Under the pieces are notes generated by a model, which was not told the DNA's origin, did no database searches, and worked only from the letters and a program-made list of their open reading frames with translations. Source: Caballeronia sp. dw_19 (GTDB taxonomy: Bacteria; Pseudomonadota; Gammaproteobacteria; Burkholderiales; Burkholderiaceae). Taken from it: 64,000 bases of DNA. Position numbers and translations under genes: made by a program. Where the stretch lies: contig NZ_JAAVUQ010000018.1 of assembly GCF_018449515.1 (NCBI RefSeq), positions 62,001 through 126,000 on the forward strand. Direction: 5' to 3'. This document shows positions 46,042-56,363 of this stretch, one piece after another; position 1 is the first letter of the stretch; the number at the start of each line of letters is the position of its first letter.

Positions 46042-46680
46042 GCCACTATTCTCTTTAAGCACCGCTCGCTCCAGATGATTTTTAGCCAATTTTCGATGCC
46101 AAAGGGTAATCGAGGGTTGGGGCGTTGGTCCGACATAAGCATGGTCTTTTTTGCCAGACGCAGGCGTGCCGGTAAAGTCGTCCTGTGCGCCGCTCGTCCA
46201 CAAACGAGTGGCTCAACTGAATGCCCGAAATCATCGAGATGGCGTTCAGCGACAAGTTTTTGACTGACCTTGTCACACGTGCGCGGCGATGATGCATGCC
46301 AACAGTGATCAATCGGTACTTGAGGTCCTTGGGTTTGGCGATGGGCGATTCGGGTCCTTCCGGAAGCCCTGTCAGATCGCATGCTGCCGGTGGTGGCGCG
46401 GGCGCAAGACTATACCGAAGACGCACTATAAGCATCAGGATCCCAAGAATACACATCGTCCCACGCTTAGGTATCCGCACTGTTGCGGGCGGCGTTTCCC
46501 GTCGTTGAAAGTCGGGCGTAGATCAAGGCATCGATTAGGACCAGGCACGGGTGAGCGGGAGTCAGTGATCTGGTTGCGCTCAGAAAGCACGTAATCAGAA
46601 ATTTGATTCTCTGACACTGGTTGGCAGCTATCGGCTTAGCGAGCATAGACACGCGAGCACGATTCGAGGGGAGAAACGGG
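46042..46680. promoter_or_regulatory. Divergent regulatory region between the FlhD-like gene and the EPS operon
   Basis: About 640 bases with only overlapping poor frames. It must hold promoters for the leftward flhD-like/pilZ pair and the rightward EPS operon. No operator could be assigned by eye. Confidence 0.45.
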
Positions 46681-48060
46681 GTGAAGGGATTTCTAGCGCG
46701 TATATGCGATGTCGTGTTGATCATGGCGGGAGCTGCTGCAGCTGATCGGTTGACCTTCGGGACCGTCATGCCACATCGGCTTTCACACGTTGTATTCGTC
46801 GCCATTGCGCTTGCTCTGGCGGCTAACGTGCTTCCCGCATTCGGAATCTATCGATCATGGAGAGCACGCTCGATGCCCCAGTTGGCAATGCGCTTGTTGC
46901 TCGCATGGGGAGTCGTGCAGGCTGCGGGAACTTTGGTGATTCTGGGTTTGGACAGGCTGGAAACTGTGCCGATGACATGGCTGTTGTATTGGACAGGTCT
47001 GACGGGGGCTGCTTTTGTCGCGGTGCGGATGTCGATTTACGCCACGCTGGGTTGCTTCAGGCAGGCGGGACTGGACGTTCGGCCCGTCGCTGTTGTGGGC
47101 TGTGGGGCTCACTATCACCGGATAGTGAGTGACATTGAAGAGAATGCGACCTCTGGGTTCCGAATTGCGGCGAGATTAGACTGGAAAGCAGGTGAGACTA
47201 GTGAGCCGCCACGATCTTCCTCGCCCATATTCCACCAGTTGGATGCGCTGGCGGCACATGTGCGTGAGACCGCTATAGGGGAGTTGTGGCTCGCTTTCCC
47301 TTTGTCGGAAGAACGGCTGGTGCTTCGATGCATCGAGCTGTTCCGCGATACGCTCGTGAACATTCGCTTCCTCCCTGACATTCAGGGTCTTTCGGTCAAT
47401 CGCGGTGGGGTCTTGAATCTGTTCGGCGCACCGGCAATCAGCCTGTCTGCGCAGTCCATGAGTCGAGATGCAATGACAGAGAAAGAGACATTCGATCGGC
47501 TCTTCGCTGCGGTTGTCCTGCTTGTCATATCGCCCGTTCTGGTTGCTATCGCGATTGCCATCAAGCTTTCTTCGCGAGGCCCCGTGCTATTCAGGCAGAA
47601 GCGAAAGGGACTTGATGGGCGAGTGTTCACTATCTACAAGTTTCGTACGATGCGTCCTCACGGTCAAGCGCATGGCGTAGTACAGCAAGCAACGCGCAAT
47701 GACCCGCGCATCACTGCGGTCGGGCGTTTTCTGCGCCGCACGAGTCTTGACGAACTACCGCAGTTTTTCAATGTTCTGCGAGGTGAGATGTCGGTGGTGG
47801 GGCCGCGCCCGCACGCCCTTGAGCACGACGAGTTATATAGACCGTTGATTGAGGGATACCTCGATCGATATCGCGCGAAGCCCGGTATAACCGGCTGGGC
47901 GCAGGTCAATGGTTTCAGAGGGGAGACCGACAAGATCGAGAAGATGGTGGCTCGCGTCGAGCACGATCTTTACTACCTCCAACACTGGTCGTTCGCGTTA
48001 GATATGCGAATTGTGGCCGCAACAGTGTTGAAGGGGTTTACTCACAGTACGGCTTATTGA
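46681..48060 (+). CDS. Undecaprenyl-phosphate sugar-1-phosphate transferase (WcaJ-type priming enzyme)
   Basis: Transfers a hexose-1-phosphate (probably glucose) onto undecaprenyl phosphate to start EPS repeat assembly. The 459-residue protein has four N-terminal membrane helices, a central NAD-like fold ([20 protein letters not shown]), a further helix and the bacterial sugar transferase domain. That domain shows [47 protein letters not shown] and [17 protein letters not shown]. The GTG at 46681 is preferred because GAGGGGAGAA lies just upstream; a TTG frame start exists at 46621. Confidence 0.88.
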   Translation: MKGFLARICDVVLIMAGAAAADRLTFGTVMPHRLSHVVFVAIALALAANVLPAFGIYRSWRARSMPQLAMRLLLAWGVVQAAGTLVILGLDRLETVPMTWLLYWTGLTGAAFVAVRMSIYATLGCFRQAGLDVRPVAVVGCGAHYHRIVSDIEENATSGFRIAARLDWKAGETSEPPRSSSPIFHQLDALAAHVRETAIGELWLAFPLSEERLVLRCIELFRDTLVNIRFLPDIQGLSVNRGGVLNLFGAPAISLSAQSMSRDAMTEKETFDRLFAAVVLLVISPVLVAIAIAIKLSSRGPVLFRQKRKGLDGRVFTIYKFRTMRPHGQAHGVVQQATRNDPRITAVGRFLRRTSLDELPQFFNVLRGEMSVVGPRPHALEHDELYRPLIEGYLDRYRAKPGITGWAQVNGFRGETDKIEKMVARVEHDLYYLQHWSFALDMRIVAATVLKGFTHSTAY

Positions 48061-48069
48061 TGGGTCGTA

Positions 48070-48417
48070 TAAGCCATGACGAACTTGCGCAGTTCCTCAA
48101 CGTTTTAGGAGCGAGAGTCTGTCGTAGGGCCTCGTCCTCATGCCATCGAGCACGACGAGTTATAGCGCATGTTGATTGATGGCGGCATGGATCGCTACCG
48201 GATTAATCCGGGAATCACTGGCTGGGTGCAAGTCAATGGTCACTGGGCCGAAACCGATCAACTTGAAAAGATGGAATCCCGCGTTAAACATGACCTGTAC
48301 TACCTACGTCATCGATCTTTTGCGCTCGATCTTCAGGTCGTAGTCGCGGTGATCTTACGCGGGTTCATCGGCAGGCAAGCATCCGAACAAATCCGGATAG
48401 CAATACCGGGACGATGA
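48070..48417 (+). pseudogene. Decayed partial duplicate of a priming sugar transferase
   Basis: The sequence resembles the last third of the upstream gene in pieces: SHDELAQFLNVL, then after a frameshift a PRPHAIEHDEL, an in-frame TAG, and RYRINPGITGWVQVNGHWAE with HDLYYLRHRSFALDLQVVV. Only the portion after the stop reads as an open frame (48169-48417). It appears to be a relic of a second, divergent transferase gene. Confidence 0.82.
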
Positions 48418-48456
48418 TCGGGTGCCACTTTGAAACTTAATGTGAAAGGGAAAGTA

Positions 48457-49629
48457 ATGCGGTTAAGGGGGAAAGTGATTGCTACGGGATTCGGCAACAA
48501 CACGGTGTTTCGGACGGTATGTTTCGCGGTTGTAGTTGTGTCGTCTGTCGTGCTGTCTGCCTGTGTCGTTGCACCGGGGATGAAAATGGAGAAGTCATCG
48601 GCTTTGCCCGTCTCCAGTGGCGCCGAGCACGACGCTGTCGGGCAACTGCCAGTCCCCGTCACCGAAGTGACGATATCGCTCCTGACGCAGATGAGCAATG
48701 AAGCAGCACAAACAAGCGATGCCGAGGCTCGTGCGCTGTTCGCGGCGCCGACGCCTTACACTGTGGGCGCCGGAGACGTTCTCCAGATCACTGTTTGGGA
48801 TCATCCGGAACTTGCTGTCGCGATGGGCACACAACCGCCCGCAAACTCACGCGTTTCGGATCCGCCTCCCGGGTTCGTCGTCGACGACCGCGGCGATCTA
48901 CGCTTTCCCTTCGTCGGCAACATATCTGTCCAAGGACTCAAGACCGAGGAGATTCAGCGCAAGCTCACGGTTGCATTGAGCAAATCGTTTCACGATCCTC
49001 AGCTAACCGTGCGAATCGCGTCCTTCCGTGCGAAACAGGTCTATATCGATGGCGAAGTGCGCACACCAGGTGCTCAGGCAGTCAACGATGTACCGACTAC
49101 TCTTTACGATGCTATCAGCCACGCTGGCGGCTTTAGTCCAACAGCTGACCAGAGTCGCCTCAATCTGATTCGCGATGGCCGCTCGTACGGCGTCGACTTC
49201 ACGCGGATGCTGCAACTAGGTCTAAATCCATCGAAGGTCATGCTTCAACCAGGTGATCTTGTTCGCGTGCCCGCGCGCGAAGACAGCGGGGTGTTTGTTT
49301 TAGGCGAAGTCACAAAGCCTATAACAGCGCTTCCGTTGCGTACCGGGCAGATCACCTTGAGCGACGCGCTTTCGCAGGCGGGAAGCATCAATTCGAATAC
49401 CGCCGACGCTGCGCAGGTCTATGTGATTCGCGGACGTGGGAAAGACGCCCGTATCTTTCATCTGGATGCGGGTTCACCGGTCTCGATGATCTTAGCAAAT
49501 CAGTTCGATCTGCATCCGAAGGACATTGTCTACGTTGACGGAAATGGCCTTGTTCGCTTTAGCCGGGTGCTGAGCCTGTTGCTTCCCGGAATTAGTGCGG
49601 GTCTGACTGCGGGATTGGTGACGAAATGA
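48457..49629 (+). CDS. Wza-family polysaccharide export lipoprotein
   Basis: Outer-membrane export channel of a Wzx/Wzy EPS system, 390 residues. The lipobox is VVLSAC (Cys36). The Poly_export domain begins YTVGAGDVLQITVWDHPELA, and SLBB-type repeats follow (QVYIDGEVRTPGAQAVNDVP, FVLGEVTKPITALPLRTGQI). The ATG at 48457 is preferred over the TTG frame start 27 bases earlier because GAAAGGGA precedes it. Confidence 0.9.
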   Translation: MRLRGKVIATGFGNNTVFRTVCFAVVVVSSVVLSACVVAPGMKMEKSSALPVSSGAEHDAVGQLPVPVTEVTISLLTQMSNEAAQTSDAEARALFAAPTPYTVGAGDVLQITVWDHPELAVAMGTQPPANSRVSDPPPGFVVDDRGDLRFPFVGNISVQGLKTEEIQRKLTVALSKSFHDPQLTVRIASFRAKQVYIDGEVRTPGAQAVNDVPTTLYDAISHAGGFSPTADQSRLNLIRDGRSYGVDFTRMLQLGLNPSKVMLQPGDLVRVPAREDSGVFVLGEVTKPITALPLRTGQITLSDALSQAGSINSNTADAAQVYVIRGRGKDARIFHLDAGSPVSMILANQFDLHPKDIVYVDGNGLVRFSRVLSLLLPGISAGLTAGLVTK

Positions 49630-49678
49630 TTGCGAAATTACCACTCGTTCTGGACACTGGTCCCGCCGGGAGCGCCCC

Positions 49679-51340
49679 GTGAACCGCCGTTCCGCAATGA
49701 TGCTAGCGGCTGCCGGTAGCCTGGTCGGCGCTGCAGGCGGCTCGTGCGCTATCGCTCAGCAGCCGTTGCCATTGGATCCGTTTCCGACAGGCTTCCGGTG
49801 GCTCCACGAGTTCGCATCAAGAGGAGGAGGCGCGGGCAACGACACGAGCATGTTCCAACGCGCGATTGATTACATACGCGGCATTGCCATGCGCACGCAG
49901 GACACATCGCATCTTCCAGCTCTGCTCATAGCGTCGGGCCGATATGTACTGACGGAACCGATTGAAACTGCGCCATGGGTCAAGCTGTGTTCCGTGGGCG
50001 GCGTCTTGCTGGACTTCACGGAATTGCCTGTTGGATTGGATGGCATCACCTGCCGGAACGAGACCACTTTAGCCCCCACCAATCTGCGATATCCCGGTGA
50101 CCGGTCACCTTTCCTGGATGGGACGGGTGGCACGATTTCGATCCTCGGCCCCGGCATCGGCCGGGCCGAAGGCTGGGGTGTCGTCATGGGTAACCGCGAG
50201 GCGGGATTCCCGGGTGCCGTGCGGGATGCCGGTGGACGCAATGTCGTCGTGAGCGGTTGGCGCGGTGCATTGCGAATCGATCCGATCAATACATACCTTG
50301 CAGCATGGTTCTCTTCAAGGTTCGAGCAGAATCGTGAAGACAGCATCTACGTCGCTTCGCCCGGCGGAAGAAGCGTGAACAGCGGTGAACGGATGACGTT
50401 CGTCGATTGCACGTTTGCGGGATCGTCTCGAGCGCTTCATATTGATTCAGACAGTATGGATTTCATCTTCGATGCGTGCTCGTTCGATTTCAACGGCGAT
50501 GTAGTGCATTTCGGTCGACAGGCGCGTTTCGGTACGGTGGCGTTCAACCACTGTCACATAGAGGGTATCGACGGATTGCTGGTCAACGCGGCAGAGGCGG
50601 GTAAACATCTTCGAACCGTGTTCCGCGACTCGATCGTGCTACCGAGGCACTGGAAGCGCAAGGAACTACTCAATGCGCCCCGTCAATTGGTCGCAGGCAC
50701 GGCGAATTTCTCCGCGTCCGGCATCGAGTGGCGTTTCGAGTCCGCAGAACAGGGTGCGTTGACTCCGTTGGTCGGTGACGAGGTGCCCGTCGAATCGTTG
50801 AACGCAATGAGCTTTCAGAAGGTTCAGGCGCTGTTGTGGCGGGGTAGCGTCATCAATGCCGACAGTCTCTTTGCGTTGGACAGTCCTGGCACCCCGGTGG
50901 GCGCGCTCACGCATTGGAGTACATCGTCAGCGGCACTTGGGCGCCTTGCTGGCGAAATCGTCGTTATGGACACGGCTGCGAAAACCAGCGCAATCGCCAA
51001 AACGAGGCAAGCAGTGCGGTTGACCTTGCCGGATCAATACAACGCGCCCTTCTCCCTAAGCACGCGAACACCTTTCCCGGTGAGTCCGGGCGATACCGTC
51101 ATGGCCGCCTGTACGGCGACAGCGACGGGCGCTACGGGCCGGATGAAATTCGCGTTCCAGTTCTACGCTGCCGGGGGTATTTCGCTGGGAATGAGTGAAT
51201 CGCAAAGCACAGCGAATGAACTCCCGACTGCACGGGCGGTGGTTCCGGCCGGTGCTAGTCAGGCCGTCCTCAATACGACCTTCATCGGTTGGACCGGGAA
51301 GTTGGAGATCAACGAATTGGCGGTATGGCGCTCGTCATGA
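49679..51340 (+). CDS. Exported parallel beta-helix protein in the EPS operon
   Basis: A 553-residue protein starting at GTG, with a Tat/Sec-like N-terminus (NRRSAMMLAAAGSLVGAAGG). A right-handed beta-helix region follows (about 60-340) that resembles pectate-lyase-fold proteins: rungs such as RMTFVDCTFAGSSRALHID and FIFDACSFDFNGDVVHFGR. A C-terminal beta-sandwich follows (about 430-553). A polysaccharide-modifying or -cleaving lyase/hydrolase role is plausible from position between the export and kinase genes. Catalytic residues could not be fixed. Confidence 0.7.
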   Translation: MNRRSAMMLAAAGSLVGAAGGSCAIAQQPLPLDPFPTGFRWLHEFASRGGGAGNDTSMFQRAIDYIRGIAMRTQDTSHLPALLIASGRYVLTEPIETAPWVKLCSVGGVLLDFTELPVGLDGITCRNETTLAPTNLRYPGDRSPFLDGTGGTISILGPGIGRAEGWGVVMGNREAGFPGAVRDAGGRNVVVSGWRGALRIDPINTYLAAWFSSRFEQNREDSIYVASPGGRSVNSGERMTFVDCTFAGSSRALHIDSDSMDFIFDACSFDFNGDVVHFGRQARFGTVAFNHCHIEGIDGLLVNAAEAGKHLRTVFRDSIVLPRHWKRKELLNAPRQLVAGTANFSASGIEWRFESAEQGALTPLVGDEVPVESLNAMSFQKVQALLWRGSVINADSLFALDSPGTPVGALTHWSTSSAALGRLAGEIVVMDTAAKTSAIAKTRQAVRLTLPDQYNAPFSLSTRTPFPVSPGDTVMAACTATATGATGRMKFAFQFYAAGGISLGMSESQSTANELPTARAVVPAGASQAVLNTTFIGWTGKLEINELAVWRSS

Positions 51341-51402
51341 CGCTGGGTGCCCGAGCACCCATTCGAGTCAGCAACGTCTCAACACAAAGAAAGCAAAACC
51401 AG

Positions 51403-51897
51403 ATGATTTACAACGTTCTAACGGTTTGCCACGGAAACCTTTGCCGCAGTCCGATGGCTGCGGCACTGCTTCAGCAGCGCGTCGAAGGTCTGCACGTCTG
51501 TTCCGCTGGTCTGGCGGCGGAGGCGGGCGAACCTGCGACGACCGAGGCCGTCGCGGTACTTTCCGAAATCGGCATCGACATTCGTGCGCACCGTTCCATG
51601 CGATTGACGCGGCAGATCGCGAGCGACGCGGAACTCATATTGACGATGACGGCGGCACAAACACGAAGCCTGCAATCCATTTATCCCCTGATGCGGGGCC
51701 GCATCTTCTCGATACGCTGCTTCGACGATGTGGATATCGATGACCCCATGGGCTTGCCTGTCTCTGCGTTCCGTACATGTCGCGACGCTTTGATAGGGGG
51801 CATCGACTACTGGGTAATGAGGTTGAAAAAACTGGGCGAACCATCCGTTCACCGCGTGTGTTCCCAGGCGGTCTGCATTGGTGGAGGTGGACAGTGA
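51403..51897 (+). CDS. wzb: Low-molecular-weight protein-tyrosine phosphatase (Wzb type)
   Basis: Dephosphorylates the partner Wzc kinase during polymer export. The 164-residue protein has the P-loop VCHGNLCRSPMAAALL (C-x5-R) near the N-terminus and the general-acid Asp in VDIDDPMGLPVSAFRTC. The ATG at 51403 is standard; the longer frame starts inside the upstream gene. The stop overlaps the Wzc start as GTGA. Confidence 0.92.
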   Translation: MIYNVLTVCHGNLCRSPMAAALLQQRVEGLHVCSAGLAAEAGEPATTEAVAVLSEIGIDIRAHRSMRLTRQIASDAELILTMTAAQTRSLQSIYPLMRGRIFSIRCFDDVDIDDPMGLPVSAFRTCRDALIGGIDYWVMRLKKLGEPSVHRVCSQAVCIGGGGQ

Positions 51898-54155
51898 AGC
51901 TGCCTTACGCTCCGCACGAACCAGCCGCCGAAAAAGAGTTCAACCTCGCGGCGATGCTCGATGTCTTCATGCTTTACCGCCGCATGATGGTGTGGATCTT
52001 CGGGACCGTGTCCGTTCTCGGTATCGTGGCGGTACTGCTGTCGGATCCGCAGTATCAGGTCAACATCATCACCCAGGTTGACGAGGGTTCTGCTGCGACC
52101 ACCGCATCGTCGCTGCTGGGTCAGGACCTTTCGTCGATGCTCGACGTGAAGTCGTCCGCCGATACGGAGATGCAGGTGCTTCAGTCACGGCTCGTCGTGG
52201 CTTCGTCAGTCGACGACCTGCGCCTATACATAGAGGCCGAGCCAGCCCGTTTCCCACTCATCGGCCGTGCCATCGCGCGATCCAATAAGGGGCTGTCGCA
52301 ACCGGGATTTTTGGGCATGGGTGGCTACACGTGGGGCGAGGAGCGTGCAAGCGTCCAGCGCTTCGACGTTCCCGTCGGACTCGAGGGAGAACAGTACCGC
52401 TTGACGGTTCTGGACGCGGAAACCTACAGACTCTCGGGAGCCGGCCTCGAACGGGACGTTGTTGGCCGGATTGGCAAGACCGAGACCTACATGACCGACG
52501 ACGGCTCCATCGTCTTGCAGGTGAGCTCGATTCGCGCGGCAGTCGGTGCTCGCTTCCGGCTTACGCGGCAATCGCGTCTGGAGACGATCGACAAGCTTCA
52601 ACGTGATCTTTCCATTAGTGAGCTAGGCAAGGACTCCAATGTTCTACAGGTCAAGCTGCGTGGTAGCGATCCGGTGTTGATCACGTCGATCCTGAACGAT
52701 ATCGCACACCACTATGTCGGCCAGAACGAGGAACGTAAGGCGGAACAGGCTGCGCGATCGCTGATGTTCCTGCGCAGTCAGGTACCGGATTTGCGCCAGA
52801 AACTCGATATGGCGGAGAGTGCCTATGCCGTGGTCCGGAGCAGATTGGGATCGGTGGATCTCGACGGTGAGGCCCGCGAAGTCCTGCAGCAATCTGCCGA
52901 CAATGAGACCCAGATCGGCACGCTGACGCAAAAACGCGCGGAGGCGCTGACTCTCTTTGAGCCGACGAATCCGACGGTGGTCGCGCTCGATCACCAGATC
53001 AAGGTGCTCCAGTTCCAATCGGCTGCGTTTAGCCAACGCATCGATCATTTGCCGGAGACCCAACGGCAGGTGGTGACGACCCAGCGTGACGTCAAGATCA
53101 GCAACGACCTATACGTCGGTTTGCTGAACAACATCGAGCAGTTGCAGATTCTGGAGGTGGGACGGATCGGGAACGTCCGCGTTCTCGATCAGGCCTTGTT
53201 GCCAGACCAGCCGATCCGGTTGTGGCGGCCCGTGTTGTGCCTTGTCGTGGTAGTGCTCGCCATGTTTGCCGCAGTTGGCGTTGCATTCATTCGCGACCTT
53301 CTGTTCCGTGGGATTTCCGATTCACATGAGATTGAAGAACAGACCGATCTCCCCGTGTTCTCGGTGGTGCCGATGGGGCGTCAGAGAGGGTTCCGCTGGT
53401 CTGGGCTCCTGCGTCGCAAAGCGCCTTCGCGGCGCCCGCTGGCCTTCGTCGATCCTGCCGACCCCGCGATCGAGGGTTTACGCAGTCTTCGTACGGCATT
53501 GCAGTTTTCGCTGTCTGACTCTGGCAACAATGTCGTGATGTTCACCGGGCCGTCACCTAACATCGGGAAATCGTTTATCGCGTCGAACGTGGCCGCGGTC
53601 CTCGCCCGGACGGGTAAGCGTGTCCTGCTGATCGATGGTGACCTGAGGCGCTGCGGACTGAGCCGTGCATTTGGTTACAACTCGGCTATGGGGATGTCTG
53701 ATGTGATCGCCGGCGGTAGCGAGCTCGAAGCATCGATCAGGAAGATCGAGCGTTCGACGCTCGACTTTCTGCCGAGCGGGTCGATGCCGCCCAATGCGGC
53801 CGACCATCTGAATAGTCCGGGCGTGGCCGACCTCTTCAAGACGCTCTCCGCGTGCTACGACGTAGTAATCGTCGACAGCGCCCCGCTCCTTCCCGTGCCA
53901 GACGCGGCGATTCTCGCGCCGTATGCGACTGGCAACGTGTTCCTGGTCGCGCGCGCTTCCGTTACCAAACCGGCGGAACTCGAAGAATGCGCACGTCGCT
54001 TGCGGCAGGTTGGCGTCGAAGTTAAAGGCGTCGTGCTCAACGGAATCGATCGGCACGCAGGACGCTTCAGGTATGGCTCGTCGTACGGAAGCTATCGCTA
54101 CGCGCGCTTGCGCGGCGAAGATGCTCGCTCCGCGCTGGGCGAGGGGGTGCAATGA
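51894..54155 (+). CDS. wzc: Wzc-type tyrosine kinase / polysaccharide co-polymerase
   Basis: A 753-residue inner-membrane BY-kinase controlling EPS chain length and export. Two membrane helices (about 30-49 and 446-466) flank a periplasmic coiled-coil region with Wzz-like segments. The cytoplasmic kinase domain has Walker A GPSPNIGKSF (about 552), Walker A' LLIDGDLRRCG and Walker B VVIVDSAPLLPV. The C-terminal tail carries a tyrosine cluster (RYGSSYGSYRYARLRG) for autophosphorylation. The start is GTG at 51894 with GGAGGTGG upstream. Confidence 0.92.
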   Translation: MKLPYAPHEPAAEKEFNLAAMLDVFMLYRRMMVWIFGTVSVLGIVAVLLSDPQYQVNIITQVDEGSAATTASSLLGQDLSSMLDVKSSADTEMQVLQSRLVVASSVDDLRLYIEAEPARFPLIGRAIARSNKGLSQPGFLGMGGYTWGEERASVQRFDVPVGLEGEQYRLTVLDAETYRLSGAGLERDVVGRIGKTETYMTDDGSIVLQVSSIRAAVGARFRLTRQSRLETIDKLQRDLSISELGKDSNVLQVKLRGSDPVLITSILNDIAHHYVGQNEERKAEQAARSLMFLRSQVPDLRQKLDMAESAYAVVRSRLGSVDLDGEAREVLQQSADNETQIGTLTQKRAEALTLFEPTNPTVVALDHQIKVLQFQSAAFSQRIDHLPETQRQVVTTQRDVKISNDLYVGLLNNIEQLQILEVGRIGNVRVLDQALLPDQPIRLWRPVLCLVVVVLAMFAAVGVAFIRDLLFRGISDSHEIEEQTDLPVFSVVPMGRQRGFRWSGLLRRKAPSRRPLAFVDPADPAIEGLRSLRTALQFSLSDSGNNVVMFTGPSPNIGKSFIASNVAAVLARTGKRVLLIDGDLRRCGLSRAFGYNSAMGMSDVIAGGSELEASIRKIERSTLDFLPSGSMPPNAADHLNSPGVADLFKTLSACYDVVIVDSAPLLPVPDAAILAPYATGNVFLVARASVTKPAELEECARRLRQVGVEVKGVVLNGIDRHAGRFRYGSSYGSYRYARLRGEDARSALGEGVQ

Positions 54156-56305
54156 CGCAGCGGTACCGCGACGCTTGGGCAGCATCCTTGCTGTCACTCA
54201 GCGCTCTGGGATCGGCTGTGCTGGCGTTCGCTGTTCAGGCACTGCTTGCACGCTCCCTGTCGCCATCGGAGTACGGGCGGTTCATCACCGCGCTCGCTGT
54301 CGTGACGATCATTGCGCCAGCGGTGGGTTTCGGCGTGCCGTCCTTCTGGCTGAAAGCATATGGGACGGAAGGCTGGTCGGCAAGGCGCTGGATGGAGGTG
54401 TCAGTGCGCTTCATCACGCGCAGCGCGCTCGTGTGCCTCGTCGTTGCCGCTCTCTGGGCATGGATCGGGACGGCCAATACGGGTACGCGGCAACTGCTGC
54501 TCTCGATGCTCCCTGTGGTACTGACGCAGGGAGCAATCGAAATAGCATCGGCGAAACTGCAGCTTGAAGAGAAGTTCGGTCGGGTAGCGATGTGGCAGGC
54601 ACTGCAGCACGCCGGGCGTCTTATGCTGGTTGTCGCATGCTGGCAGTTCCGGGCACGCAGCGAGGCCATTGCGTTCGGCTTCGGCTGCATCGGCGCAATC
54701 GTGACGCTCGGCGCGTGGCGGTCGGTCTCCGTGTTGCGGCGTGGCGCGGCGGAATTGATCGGGCATGGGCCGAAATCCGCGTCCCGAGGTCCGAGCGCGC
54801 ATTTGCCGACGCCGTCGATGAGCGAACTTTGGCGTAACGCCATGCCCTTCGGCGTGTCCAGTCTCCTTTTCTATGCGTACGGACAAAGTGGGTTGGTGAT
54901 CGTTTCGCACCTTGGCACGTCGCGGGACGTCGGTACCTACAGCGTCGCTGTGACAATCCTGACTGCGCTCTATCTGTTGCCGACGGTTCTATTCCAAAAG
55001 CTCCTGATGCCACGTTTTCATCGTTGGGCTGCATCGGGCGACGAGCGCCTCGAACGGGCGTACCGGAAGGGCAACAAATGGATGTTCGCCTCGGGCGTCA
55101 TATTGGCCGGGATAGCTGCACTGCTCGCGCCGTATGCGATCCCGCTGGTGTTTGGCAGGCAATATGAGCAATCGGTGAACGTGGTCGTGCTTATGGCGCT
55201 GAGCACGCCATTCAGATTTCTGACGGTCAGCGCCTCTTCTGTGATGACGACCGGCGATTTGATTCGCGTGCGTAACCGTTGCGCCGCGGCTGCTCTGCTA
55301 TTTAGCGTGGTTGTCGGCGTCATTGGCGTGATAACCGCGGGCATCGTGGGCGCTGCGGTCGCATCGGTCGCTGGCGAGGCCCTGTGGGCCGCGCTGTCCG
55401 TGTTGTGCGCCCGCCACTTCCTGGGCGATACACGACGCAAGGCGGTGCCGGTGGCTGACGTTCAGTGTAACGCCCATGGTGCGTCGCCGTCGCTACCCGA
55501 ACAGATTCCGGTGAGTGTGATCATTCCGTGCTTCAACTGTCGCGATACGATCGAACGTGCCGTCCAGTCGGTATTTCATCAGACATGCCGCCCACAAGAG
55601 TTGATCCTGGTTGACGATTGCAGCACCGACGACACACGCGAGCGTCTCGGCGAATTGGCGCAGAGGTATCCGGTCAACTGGATCCGCGTGCTCCTGCAGC
55701 CTCGCAATGCTGGACCTGGCGCAGCGCGCAATGCTGGATGGGCGGCGACGACGCTGCGCTACATCGCGTTTCTCGACTCGGACGACAGCTGGCATCCAGC
55801 GAAGATGGCGATCCAGTACGGATGGATGTGTGCCCGTCCGGACGTAACGATCACCGGCCACCCCGTGGCGCAACTCGAACCCGGCAAGCAGCCCACATCG
55901 CAACCATGGCCGGCTAATACCGAGCCGAGCCGCATGTCGCGACAACGCATCCTGTTCTCAAACCGCTTCACGCCGTCCAGCATTCTGATGCGCGCGGACG
56001 TTTGCGGCCGTTTCGATGAGACGAAGCGACATGCAGAAGACTACTTCATGTTGCTAGAAGTCGTTCTGGTGGATGGGGGGCACGCCTATCTGTTTCCGTT
56101 GTCGCTCTCGTATGTCTACAAGGCGCAGTTCGGTGCGCAAACCGGCCTTAGCGCGCAACTCTGGAAAATCCAGAAAGGCGAACAGAACAACTACCTCCAT
56201 TTTCGCAGGCGCGGAGTGATCAGTAACGTTGAATGGCTGAGTTTTTCCCTGCTGAGCGCGGTCAAATATCTTCGGCGTTGTGTGTTGTCGCGGAGATTCA
56301 CGTGA
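54152..56305 (+). CDS. Wzx-like flippase fused to a GT2 glycosyltransferase
   Basis: A 717-residue fusion. Residues about 1-430 form a polysaccharide-biosynthesis (MOP/MATE-type) flippase: LLARSLSPSEYGRFITALAV near the start and about 12 helices, with PTVLFQKLLMPRFHRWAA in the middle. Residues about 452-717 are a family 2 glycosyltransferase: SVIIPCFNCRDTIERAVQSV, LVDDCSTDDTRERL and FLDSDDSWHPAKM, the DxD-like motif. A 20-residue linker joins them with no stop, so both activities are made as one polypeptide. It is ATGA-coupled to the kinase gene. Confidence 0.85.
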   Translation: MTQRYRDAWAASLLSLSALGSAVLAFAVQALLARSLSPSEYGRFITALAVVTIIAPAVGFGVPSFWLKAYGTEGWSARRWMEVSVRFITRSALVCLVVAALWAWIGTANTGTRQLLLSMLPVVLTQGAIEIASAKLQLEEKFGRVAMWQALQHAGRLMLVVACWQFRARSEAIAFGFGCIGAIVTLGAWRSVSVLRRGAAELIGHGPKSASRGPSAHLPTPSMSELWRNAMPFGVSSLLFYAYGQSGLVIVSHLGTSRDVGTYSVAVTILTALYLLPTVLFQKLLMPRFHRWAASGDERLERAYRKGNKWMFASGVILAGIAALLAPYAIPLVFGRQYEQSVNVVVLMALSTPFRFLTVSASSVMTTGDLIRVRNRCAAAALLFSVVVGVIGVITAGIVGAAVASVAGEALWAALSVLCARHFLGDTRRKAVPVADVQCNAHGASPSLPEQIPVSVIIPCFNCRDTIERAVQSVFHQTCRPQELILVDDCSTDDTRERLGELAQRYPVNWIRVLLQPRNAGPGAARNAGWAATTLRYIAFLDSDDSWHPAKMAIQYGWMCARPDVTITGHPVAQLEPGKQPTSQPWPANTEPSRMSRQRILFSNRFTPSSILMRADVCGRFDETKRHAEDYFMLLEVVLVDGGHAYLFPLSLSYVYKAQFGAQTGLSAQLWKIQKGEQNNYLHFRRRGVISNVEWLSFSLLSAVKYLRRCVLSRRFT

Positions 56306-56363
56306 GAAACGTATCCGCAGTATCCGCAACTACCGCAAGGCACCAAACAGCGAGGCACGCGCT

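Noticed and set aside
48169-48417. 82-residue frame as an independent sugar transferase
   Set aside because: It is only the tail of the family domain and follows an in-frame stop within recognisable upstream homology, so it is treated as part of a pseudogene.
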